DNA of 6,636 bases from Thiothrix sp. Lineage in GTDB: Bacteria > Pseudomonadota > Gammaproteobacteria > Thiotrichales > Thiotrichaceae. The stretch lies in assembly GCA_011375245.1 (NCBI GenBank), contig DRMA01000236.1:1-6636 (forward strand), read 5' to 3'. Below, in pieces: positions 1-5,495 of the stretch (position 1 is the stretch's first letter; each line of letters begins with the position of its first letter). The notes beneath the pieces are model-generated. The model ran no database searches and was not told the DNA's origin. It was given only the letters and a program-made list of their open reading frames with translations. The position numbers were made by a program, and so were the translations under genes.

Positions 1-145
1 AGAGCGTCAAACTAGGGAGGCATTCGACGGTGCTATGACTGAAACAACGTAGCCAATAAAGGCTGAGGCTAATCACCTATTTTGTCCGAAGACCTATCTC
101 GAATCTCACGACTCAAGCCCGCTCCTTTAGGGGCGGGTAGTTGAC
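1..145 (+). mobile_element. Right end of an IS200/IS605-type (tnpB) element, with probable omega-RNA scaffold; partial
   Basis: This stretch has the layout of the 3' end of an IS200/IS605-family element carrying tnpB. It has a short hairpin (AGCC/GGCT around 52-64), then GAATCTCACGACTC at 101-114, a perfect 8-bp GC-rich stem (118-125 with 130-137, one G-U pair) capped by TTTA, and the terminal TAGTTGAC at 138-145. In this family the region is both the transposon right end, recognised as a structured single strand, and the scaffold of the RNA that guides the TnpB nuclease. The tnpB gene would lie to the left of the window. Short open tails in the first 50 bases could be its C-terminus, but I cannot assign a frame. 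The family call rests on remembered right-end patterns and on the second copy at 5447-5478. The left limit is the window edge, not a mapped boundary. Confidence 0.6.
114..145 (+). repeat. Right-end hairpin repeat, copy 1
   Basis: A 32-base unit made of CAAG, an 8-bp stem with TTTA loop, and TAGTTGAC. It matches 5447-5478 at 28 of 32 positions by hand alignment. Loop and tail are identical, and all four differences lie in the stem. In this copy the stem is fully paired (one G-U), so it is the better preserved of the two. Confidence 0.8.
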
Positions 146-164
146 TAGTTTATAGTCAGGCATA

Positions 165-191
165 AAAAAAGATCCTTGACGGATCTTTTTT
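165..191. terminator. Bidirectional intrinsic terminator
   Basis: A perfect 11-bp inverted repeat, AAAAAAGATCC (165-175) and GGATCTTTTTT (181-191), has a 5-base loop. Read on the minus strand it begins 33 bases past the dksA stop codon and ends in a T run, so it is the natural terminator of dksA. Read on the plus strand it would stop transcripts coming out of the insertion-element end at 1-145. Confidence 0.88.
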
Positions 192-223
192 AGTTTTAAG
201 CGCTAAACAAAGTGCTTTTTAGG

Positions 224-682
224 CTAGGCCATTTGTCGTTCTTTTATTTCTTGTGTTGTTTTACAGTCAATACAGTATTCAGCTGTTGGACGTGCTTCTA
301 AACGCTGTAAGCCAATCTCAATGCCGCATGCTTTACAGTAACCGTAATCTTCCGATTTAGTCAAATTAAGTGACTTTTCGATCTTACGAATTAGTAAACG
401 CTCTCTGTCGCGTGTACGTAATTCAAGTGCGAATTCTTCTTCCTGACTTGCTCTATCAGAAGGGTCGGAAAGATTCTTTACCTCATTCTGCATATGGCCG
501 ACTGTGCGTCCCATATCCTGCATAAGAGATGTTTTCCATCGTGTTAGTATATCGCGGAAATGCTGAATTTGATTTTCATTCATATATTCTTCGCCTTCTT
601 GAGGAATATAAGGTTCTACGCCTTCCACAGGTAATGCTGATCTTCTTACAATGCTTGTAACATTATCTTTTGTTGTTGTCAT
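224..682 (-). CDS. dksA: RNA polymerase-binding transcription factor DksA
   Basis: DksA inserts a coiled coil into the secondary channel of RNA polymerase and, with ppGpp, represses rRNA and tRNA promoters and activates amino-acid biosynthesis promoters. The 152-residue product is essentially the length of E. coli DksA (151). It shares the GVEPY and GEEYMNE N-terminal motifs (about 21-36), the coiled-coil tip with D73, D76 and A78 (equivalent to D71, D74 and A76 of E. coli), and the EEEF.LELR.RDRER arm (81-95). The C-terminal zinc finger has all four cysteines (C116, C119, C137, C140, spaced CxxC-17-CxxC), so this is a classical zinc-binding DksA rather than a Cys-poor paralogue. The ATG at 682 is preceded by AAGGAGT (minus strand, 691-697) at good spacing. 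The gene appears monocistronic, with a terminator at 165-191 and a candidate promoter at 802-830. Confidence 0.97.
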   Translation of the reverse strand: MTTTKDNVTSIVRRSALPVEGVEPYIPQEGEEYMNENQIQHFRDILTRWKTSLMQDMGRTVGHMQNEVKNLSDPSDRASQEEEFALELRTRDRERLLIRKIEKSLNLTKSEDYGYCKACGIEIGLQRLEARPTAEYCIDCKTTQEIKERQMA

Positions 683-801
683 TTGTGATGACTCCTTATT
701 GGTTGCCCTTGGTTGTCTTCCTTTTCATTTCTCTGATCGCTTGTTATATCTTGTGTCATGGGTTAATCAGAGGTCACTGCACAAGTTTTAGAATCGTTCG
801 T

Positions 802-830
802 AGTATATGACTTAAATTAAGATTAGTAAA
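802..830 (-). promoter_or_regulatory. Candidate sigma70 promoter for dksA
   Basis: On the minus strand, TTTACT (825-830) and TATACT (802-807) are separated by exactly 17 bases, giving 4/6 and 5/6 matches to the sigma70 consensus. Transcription would start near 795, leaving a leader of about 113 bases before the dksA ATG. The surroundings are AT-rich, so chance matches are easy. No other pair between here and dksA fits better. Confidence 0.38.
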
Positions 831-1043
831 CACATAAATACGATATACGGTTGTATTATAACTAGACATAAAACTTTATTATTGTTATGTAAATGAAAAA
901 GTCTAAAATAACAGTTAGATAGAAATTTTTTCTATTAAAAAAGAGTTGTATTTTTAAATTTAAAGGTTAAGTAAAAAAAGGTTTTTTATAAAAAAAACAT
1001 ATAGATAGCTATAAATATACTTGATGAATAAAAGGTGCTTCGA

Positions 1044-1073
1044 AATACGGTTAACCATTACAATTACCGTATT
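1044..1073. repeat. Inverted repeat AATACGGT...ACCGTATT
   Basis: Perfect 8-bp arms at 1044-1051 and 1066-1073 flank 14 bases. The spacing would suit a dimeric DNA-binding protein or a weak RNA hairpin. The half-site core ATACGGTT also occurs at 845-852. There is no neighbouring gene start to connect it to, so its role is unknown and it may be fortuitous. Confidence 0.3.
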
Positions 1074-1419
1074 ATGTGTTAGATACTCCTGAAATAGAGA
1101 TACGGAAGGTATGTAAACCTAATGTCTGATCAAAATCAGCGGGACAATCATATGGATTATGTTGCTGAAGTCAAGTTGGACGGATAGTTTGTTAGTTTTT
1201 TCTACAAAAAAAGTGTGCTGATTAGAGAGTAATTTGTGATGATAGTTCAATTCGGTGCAAGTAAATATACTGATCAACATGGCTTTGCGACTTAGTGTAG
1301 TCGAAATTATGATTAAAAATAGAACAATGAACGAGTTAAAAAACACTATAAAAAAAACAATTAAAACAATTGCTTATGTTGCTATTGGAATAAGGGAGCA
1401 AAAAAGCAGAAATACGCTA

Positions 1420-1448
1420 TTGACAGTTTTCGTAAGCGACCGTATTAT
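1420..1448 (+). promoter_or_regulatory. Strong sigma70 promoter of tRNA-Gly
   Basis: A perfect -35 TTGACA (1420-1425), a 17-base spacer and a -10 TATTAT (1443-1448) lie directly upstream of the tRNA, with expected initiation near 1455. The -10 is followed by the GC-rich stretch ACGCCC, the kind of discriminator found at stable-RNA promoters repressed by ppGpp and DksA. A short A run at about 1400-1406 could serve as a modest UP element. Confidence 0.9.
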
Positions 1449-1460
1449 ACGCCCACTTCA

Positions 1461-1536
1461 GCGGGAATAGCTCAGCTGGTAGAGCACAACCTTGCCAAGG
1501 TTGGGGTCGCGTGTTCGAATCTCGTTTCCCGCTCCA
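1461..1536 (+). tRNA. tRNA-Gly (anticodon GCC)
   Basis: A complete 76-base tRNA with encoded CCA (1534-1536). The acceptor stem GCGGGAA (1461-1467) pairs with TTCCCGC (1526-1532). The D arm is GCTC/GAGC. The anticodon arm CAACC (1487-1491)/GGTTG (1499-1503) holds the loop TTGCCAA, giving anticodon GCC (1494-1496), which reads GGC and GGU glycine codons. The T arm is 1509-1513/1521-1525 around TTCGAAT. Its stem has a U-U opposition (1512 with 1522) where the E. coli tRNA has an A-U pair. Discriminator base is U, as in other bacterial glycine tRNAs. It is a single-gene unit with its own promoter and terminator. Confidence 0.97.
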
Positions 1537-1544
1537 AATTTAAA

Positions 1545-1573
1545 AAAGCCTCACTTTTGTTGAGGCTTTCTTA
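1545..1573 (+). terminator. Intrinsic terminator after tRNA-Gly
   Basis: The arms AAAGCCTCA (1545-1553) and TGAGGCTTT (1561-1569) form a perfect 9-bp stem with a 7-base loop, starting nine bases after the tRNA CCA. The T run is slightly broken (TTTCTT) on the plus strand. On the minus strand the hairpin is followed by an uninterrupted T run, so it could act both ways. Confidence 0.82.
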
Positions 1574-1634
1574 TGTTTAGAGTACTAGCACTCGCGTATT
1601 GTTTTAAACATCGTTATCATAGCGTCCTTGTTAT

Positions 1635-1640
1635 TATAAT
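1635..1640 (+). promoter_or_regulatory. Candidate -10 element for the heptose gene cluster
   Basis: A perfect TATAAT lies 12 bases before the ATG at 1653. No good -35 is present at 17 bases (CGTTAT); TTATCA at 1614-1619 is the nearest match but only 15 bases away. If used, transcription would begin around 1647 and the first gene would have almost no leader. A promoter is expected here because the tRNA terminator lies just upstream. Confidence 0.42.
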
Positions 1641-1652
1641 CTTGTTTTTTTC

Positions 1653-2381
1653 ATGAATTATGAACTTCACCCCCACTATCAACATTTACGTCCTTTAGTC
1701 GATAATATAGAACATTATTTTCAGCAATCCTCTGTTGTTTTGCATCAAGCACGCAATGAGCTTCGGGTGGTTGAGTTTGCTGATGAAGCTTATGTAATCA
1801 AGGCATTTAAAATTCCTCATCTTATCAATCGTTTTGCTTATTGCTATTTACGTCACTCAAAAGCAAAGCGCTCTTATGACTACTCACTAAAACTAGGTGC
1901 TGAATTATGTCCTGAAGCCGTAGCCTATAGTGAGTCTTATAAAAAAGGGTTACTAGATAAGAGTTATTATATTTCACGTCATTTTCAGTATGATTATACG
2001 ATTCGCTCGGTTTTGAACCATACTATTGAACATTATGCTGATGTGTTACAACAGTTTGCAGGATTCACTTTTAAGCTACATGAAAAAGATATTTTACATC
2101 GTGATTATTCACCAGGCAATGTGCTGGTAAAAGAGCAAGAAGAAGGTGTGTTATTTAAAGTTGTTGATGTAAATCGTATGCAATTTAAAAAATTGACACT
2201 AAAAGACCGCTTATTTAATTTTGTGCGTTTGACAGAAGATGATAGGACTTTGCAAATTATTATTTCGCACTATGCAGAATTAATGCAAGCAGACAAAGCG
2301 CAACTATTACAGCAAACAATTGCTTATAGAGATCAGTACTTGAATAAGCGGGCGTTAAAAAATAAACTAAGGGGGCGATAG
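1653..2381 (+). CDS. Lipopolysaccharide kinase (WaaP/Kdo-kinase family) protein
   Basis: The 242-residue protein has the eukaryotic-like kinase core of the family that includes the LPS heptose kinase WaaP and the Kdo kinase KdkA. Visible are a probable ATP-binding lysine in YVIKAFK (K50), the catalytic loop HRDYSPGNVL (H149, D151, N156), and VDVNRM (D172), which replaces the DFG metal-binding motif. The usual glycine-rich loop near residues 33-43 is not recognisable, as is common in this family. There is no signal peptide or membrane span, so it probably acts in the cytoplasm on nascent core oligosaccharide. It lies 41 bases before gmhA on the same strand, which supports a role in phosphorylating an inner-core sugar; the exact acceptor is inference. 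No Shine-Dalgarno sequence precedes the ATG at 1653 (a T run is there instead), so the start may be leaderless or slightly misplaced. A small-molecule or protein kinase of the same fold is the alternative. Confidence 0.8.
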   Translation: MNYELHPHYQHLRPLVDNIEHYFQQSSVVLHQARNELRVVEFADEAYVIKAFKIPHLINRFAYCYLRHSKAKRSYDYSLKLGAELCPEAVAYSESYKKGLLDKSYYISRHFQYDYTIRSVLNHTIEHYADVLQQFAGFTFKLHEKDILHRDYSPGNVLVKEQEEGVLFKVVDVNRMQFKKLTLKDRLFNFVRLTEDDRTLQIIISHYAELMQADKAQLLQQTIAYRDQYLNKRALKNKLRGR

Positions 2382-2422
2382 TTTTTTCTCGTTTTCTTAC
2401 AGAATCACTTAAGGGTGCAAGT

Positions 2423-2995
2423 TTGACGCAATTTTCTATAGTTGTAACTGAGCATTTGCATGTTATTCGTGCTTTAGATGCTATACACGAGGCTATTCAG
2501 TCTGCAAGTGAGACACTTTTAGCTACTTTTCAACAAGGCGGTAAGCTACTTATTTGTGGTAATGGGGGAAGCGCAGCAGATAGTCAACATATTGCCGCTG
2601 AGTTTGTGGTTCGCTATCATCAAAATCGTTTAGCTTTGCCCGCCATTGCACTGACAACAGATACCTCTATCTTAACGGCTCATCCCAATGATTTTGATTT
2701 TGCTACTTTATTTTCACGTCAAATTGAGGCATTAGGTCAAAAAAACGATTGTTTACTGGCAATTTCAACATCAGGGAACAGCAGCAATATCTTAAATGCC
2801 GTTGATATAGCACAGGCTAAAGGGATGACGACTATAGGTATGACAGGGCACGATGGTGGTCAGTTAAAAGAGCGTACAGGACAAACCATCATTGTTCCTA
2901 GTGAGGTGACTGCGCGTATTCAAGAAGCGCATATTCTTATTGCGCATTGGTGGTGTCAACGGGCTGATGAAGTCTTTACAAAGGAGGCTAGCTGA
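2423..2995 (+). CDS. gmhA: Sedoheptulose 7-phosphate isomerase GmhA
   Basis: GmhA converts D-sedoheptulose 7-phosphate to D-glycero-D-manno-heptose 7-phosphate, the first committed step of ADP-heptose synthesis, in the cytoplasm. The 190-residue protein is a single SIS domain of normal length. It shows CGNGGSAADSQH (45-56), TTDTS (78-82), the phosphate-binding STSGNS (115-120) and RIQEAH (165-170). E60, Q167, H175 and H56 line up with E65, Q172, H180 and H61 of the E. coli enzyme with a constant offset of five, so the active site is intact. The start is TTG at 2423, with AAGGG at 2411-2415 upstream. The frame is open back to a stop at 2363 but has no ATG or GTG there, so TTG is the only reasonable start. 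The stop overlaps the hldE ATG by one base (TGATG). Confidence 0.95.
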   Translation: MTQFSIVVTEHLHVIRALDAIHEAIQSASETLLATFQQGGKLLICGNGGSAADSQHIAAEFVVRYHQNRLALPAIALTTDTSILTAHPNDFDFATLFSRQIEALGQKNDCLLAISTSGNSSNILNAVDIAQAKGMTTIGMTGHDGGQLKERTGQTIIVPSEVTARIQEAHILIAHWWCQRADEVFTKEAS

Positions 2996-4428
2996 TGAAA
3001 AAAATTAATATCCCTAATTTTGCTGCAGCACATGTGCTTGTTGTCGGTGATGTCATGCTTGATCAGTATTGGTATGGTAATAGCCAAAGAATTTCTCCTG
3101 AAGCCCCTGTTCCCATTGTGCATGTTCGAGATAATGAAATGCGTGCAGGAGGAGCAAGTAATGTTGCATTAAATATTACTGCGTTAGGCGGGAAGGTTAG
3201 TCTGTTAGGTATGACAGGGGATGATGAGAATGCTTTAAAGTTGGAAGCATTATTGTCAGCTAAAGAAGTTAGCTGTTATTTTCAAAAATGTCCAAATTAT
3301 GATACATCCGTAAAGCTACGAGTGATTGCACAGCAGCAACAAATGATTCGTTTAGATTTTGAGGATGATTTTAATGCCGAAGATAAAGCGCCATTATTGG
3401 ATACCTTTGGGGCATTGCTGGATAACGTTGATATTGTTATTTTTTCCGATTATAACAAGGGTACATTGAGTCATGTGCAAGAAATGATTCAGCAAGCACG
3501 CAAGCATGGAAAACCAGTGATTGTTGACCCAAAAGGATCTGATTTCGATAAATATCGTGGTGCAAGTTTGCTAACACCCAACCGTTTGGAGTTTGAGACG
3601 GTTGTTGGTGAGTGTCCTTCAGATCAAGACTTGGTTACTAAAGGGCAAATGTTATGCAAGGTACTGCAACTTGATGCATTATTAGTAACACGTGGTGAAG
3701 AGGGGGTGTCGCTAATTCGCCAGCAGCCAGAGCATTTCCATTTACCCACTTATGCGCGTGAAGTCTTTGATGTAACAGGGGCAGGTGATACGGTTATTGC
3801 TACATTAGCTGCTGCGCTTGCCGCTAATGCAGATATTGAAGATGCCGTTGCTTTAGCTAACCTTGCTGCGGGTATTGTTGTACGCAAACTGGGTACTGCA
3901 ACAACAACACTCGCTGAAATTCATGACGAATTAAAACAGGCTGATGAAATTGGTTATGGTGTGATTACGGAAGATGAATTGGTACAGGTCATTGAAATTT
4001 CACATAATCGAGGTGAAAAAGTAATTATGACTAATGGTTGCTTTGATCTTATGCATACAGGGCATATTGATTATCTAGAAAAAGCACGTGCTTTGGGGGA
4101 TCGTTTAGTGGTTGCGGTTAATTCTGATGCATCAGTAACACAGTTAAAAGGTACTGAGCGACCTATTAATGCGCTTAAACAACGAATGATTTTACTAGCC
4201 GCCTTAGAATGTGTTGATTGGGTGTTACCTTTTACAGAAGAAACCCCTGAGCGGCTCTATTGTTGTGTTTTACCTGATGTCATTGTTAAAGGTGGGGACT
4301 ATTGTCCTGAAGATGTTGTTGGGCGTGATTGTGTGCAGGAAAATGGTGGTAAAGTTGAAATTATAGACTTTGTTGATGGGCATTCAACAACAAGGATGAT
4401 TAATAAAATAAAAGGGTTAACAACATGA
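2995..4428 (+). CDS. hldE: Bifunctional heptose 7-phosphate kinase / heptose 1-phosphate adenylyltransferase HldE
   Basis: This fused enzyme performs two non-consecutive steps of ADP-heptose synthesis: C1 phosphorylation of heptose 7-phosphate, then transfer of AMP to heptose 1-phosphate after GmhB has removed the 7-phosphate. The 477 residues equal the E. coli length. The N-terminal ribokinase/PfkB domain (about 1-315) shows GDVMLDQYWYG (18-28), AGGASNVA (51-58), TPNRLE (194-199) and the anion-hole/catalytic motif GAGDT (262-266, base D265). The C-terminal cytidylyltransferase-like domain (about 340-477) shows TNGCFDLMHTGHI (346-358, with the HxGH-type HTGH at 354-357), VKGGDY (431-436) and the nucleotide-binding STTR (464-467). 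Both halves appear active. AAGGAGG (2981-2987), seven bases before the ATG, is a strong ribosome-binding site. The stop overlaps the hldD start by four bases (ATGA). Confidence 0.97.
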   Translation: MKKINIPNFAAAHVLVVGDVMLDQYWYGNSQRISPEAPVPIVHVRDNEMRAGGASNVALNITALGGKVSLLGMTGDDENALKLEALLSAKEVSCYFQKCPNYDTSVKLRVIAQQQQMIRLDFEDDFNAEDKAPLLDTFGALLDNVDIVIFSDYNKGTLSHVQEMIQQARKHGKPVIVDPKGSDFDKYRGASLLTPNRLEFETVVGECPSDQDLVTKGQMLCKVLQLDALLVTRGEEGVSLIRQQPEHFHLPTYAREVFDVTGAGDTVIATLAAALAANADIEDAVALANLAAGIVVRKLGTATTTLAEIHDELKQADEIGYGVITEDELVQVIEISHNRGEKVIMTNGCFDLMHTGHIDYLEKARALGDRLVVAVNSDASVTQLKGTERPINALKQRMILLAALECVDWVLPFTEETPERLYCCVLPDVIVKGGDYCPEDVVGRDCVQENGGKVEIIDFVDGHSTTRMINKIKGLTT

Positions 4429-5384
4429 TAATTGTGACAGGTGGCGCAGGTTTTATTGGTAGTAATATTGTTAAGGCGTTGAATGATCGTGGTCTTGACG
4501 ATATTTTAGTGGTTGATAATCTGCAAGATGGCAAAAAAATGTTAAATATTGCTGATCTTGATATTGCTGATTATATGGGAAAAGAAGCCTTTATTGCTGC
4601 TGTTGAAGCTGATAATGATTTTGGTGGTGGTGTTCAAGCTATTTTTCATGAAGGAGCGTGTTCTGCAACAACAGAATGGGATGGTCGTTTCATTATGCAG
4701 AACAACTATGAGTATTCTAAAGCCTTACTGCATTGGTGTGATCGGCATCAAGCGCAGTATTTATACGCTTCGTCTGCTTCGGTATATGGTGCTGGGAGCG
4801 TATTCAAGGAAAAACGGGAAAATGAGCATCCAATCAATATGTATGCTTATTCAAAATTCCAATTTGATCAATATGTGAGACGTTTTTTATCACAAACTTC
4901 GGTACAGGCTCGCAGCCAAGTGGTTGGTTTTCGTTATTTTAATGTTTATGGTCCACGTGAACAGCATAAAGGTTCGATGTCGAGTACTGCATTTCATTTT
5001 CATAACCAGATTAATGAAAGTGGTGTTGCTAAACTATTTGCAGGAACGGATGGTTATGAGAATGGTGAGCAACGGCGTGATTTTGTTTATATTGATGATG
5101 TTGTCGATGTAAATCTATGGTTTTTAGATAACCCAAAACTATCAGGAACGTTTAATCTAGGAACAGGGCATTCACAATCGTTTAATGATATGGCAAACGC
5201 AGTGGTGAAGTGGCATGGTAAAGGTGAATTGTCGTATATACCTTTTCCTGAGCATCTAAAGGGGGCATATCAAAGTTTTACTGAAGCAGATATTGGAGCA
5301 TTACGTGAAGTAGGTTACAAAAAAGATTTTAGGGACGTTGAGGCGGGGGTTAAGTGCTATTTAGATTGGCTGGTGTCTCGTTAG
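4425..5384 (+). CDS. hldD: ADP-L-glycero-D-manno-heptose 6-epimerase HldD
   Basis: HldD inverts C6 of ADP-D-glycero-beta-D-manno-heptose to give the L-glycero form used by core heptosyltransferases; the reaction is NADP-dependent. The 319-residue protein is an extended short-chain dehydrogenase with the Rossmann motif GGAGFIGS (6-13), FHEGACSATTEWDG (74-87), a catalytic serine in ASSASVYG (S116), YxxxK at Y140/K144, and FRYFNVYGPRE (169-179) followed by HKGSM, whose K182 matches K178 of E. coli. It is about nine residues longer than the E. coli protein, partly through an insertion near 208-217 (GENGEQ-like), which I recall from beta-proteobacterial and some gamma-proteobacterial versions. The ATGA overlap with hldE indicates translational coupling. 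It is the last gene of the cluster; the following hairpins lack a clear T run. Confidence 0.97.
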   Translation: MIIVTGGAGFIGSNIVKALNDRGLDDILVVDNLQDGKKMLNIADLDIADYMGKEAFIAAVEADNDFGGGVQAIFHEGACSATTEWDGRFIMQNNYEYSKALLHWCDRHQAQYLYASSASVYGAGSVFKEKRENEHPINMYAYSKFQFDQYVRRFLSQTSVQARSQVVGFRYFNVYGPREQHKGSMSSTAFHFHNQINESGVAKLFAGTDGYENGEQRRDFVYIDDVVDVNLWFLDNPKLSGTFNLGTGHSQSFNDMANAVVKWHGKGELSYIPFPEHLKGAYQSFTEADIGALREVGYKKDFRDVEAGVKCYLDWLVSR

Positions 5385-5392
5385 GAAAATAG

Positions 5393-5430
5393 TTATCCAA
5401 GAATAGGGCTTAAGTCATATTCTTGGATAA
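5393..5430. repeat. 13-bp perfect inverted repeat between hldD and ppiC
   Basis: The arms TTATCCAAGAATA (5393-5405) and TATTCTTGGATAA (5418-5430) are perfectly complementary around a 12-base loop, starting nine bases after the hldD stop. It is long enough to form a stable hairpin on either strand. It could end convergent transcription, though neither side has a strong T run (the minus-strand side gives CTATTTT). It directly abuts the right-end-like repeat at 5429-5478, so it may instead be the other end of a small mobile unit. Confidence 0.8.
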
Positions 5431-5478
5431 ATCCCATGAGCTTTTGCAAGCTCGCCCCTTTAGGGGGGAGTAGTTGAC
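5429..5478 (+). mobile_element. Orphan IS200/IS605-type right-end remnant (copy 2)
   Basis: Positions 5447-5478 repeat the 32-base hairpin unit of 114-145 with four changes. The preceding AATCCCATGA (5429-5438) parallels AATCTCACGA at 102-111. The stem 5451-5458/5463-5470 keeps the TTTA loop but has one G-G mismatch, and the terminal TAGTTGAC (5471-5478) is intact. An extra small hairpin, GAGCTT/AAGCTC (5438-5443/5448-5453), overlaps its left side. No transposase or tnpB sequence lies between hldD and ppiC, so this is either a decayed element end or a non-autonomous derivative. It sits 17 bases from the ppiC stop and may also affect convergent 3' ends. Confidence 0.6.
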
Positions 5479-5495
5479 CCATCTTGAGGCTGTTT

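Larger units (their letters stand above)
683..1419. other. AT-rich region with no convincing gene
   Basis: About 740 bases between the dksA start and the tRNA promoter hold no open frame with recognisable protein character on either strand. The right half is very AT-rich, with many A and T runs (for example 925-998), as in curved or silenced DNA. Visible structure: a 7-bp inverted repeat at 731-737/766-772 in the presumed dksA leader; an A/T hairpin at 981-998; an 8-bp inverted repeat at 1044-1051/1066-1073, with ATACGGTT also present at 845-852; and a 21-codon frame at 1122-1187. None of these has an assigned function. The region could be decayed sequence or could carry an unrecognised small RNA. 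Confidence 0.6.

Noticed and set aside
981..998. A/T hairpin as an intrinsic terminator
   Set aside because: The stem is almost entirely A-T, there is no upstream gene to terminate, and the region is full of A and T runs.
1119..1346. 75-codon minus-strand open frame
   Set aside because: Low-complexity Leu/Ile/Phe/Ser-rich translation typical of AT-rich noncoding DNA; no ribosome-binding site or family resemblance.
1255..1470. 71-codon plus-strand open frame
   Set aside because: It covers the tRNA promoter and runs into the tRNA-Gly gene; its translation looks random.
1461..1536. tRNA-Gly as an integration site of a mobile island
   Set aside because: No integrase and no second copy of the tRNA 3' end were seen in the window.
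4549..5112. Two plus-strand open frames inside hldD (4549-4878 and 4924-5112)
   Set aside because: Shadow frames of hldD, rich in Leu/Met/Ile; the hldD frame is intact and fully conserved.
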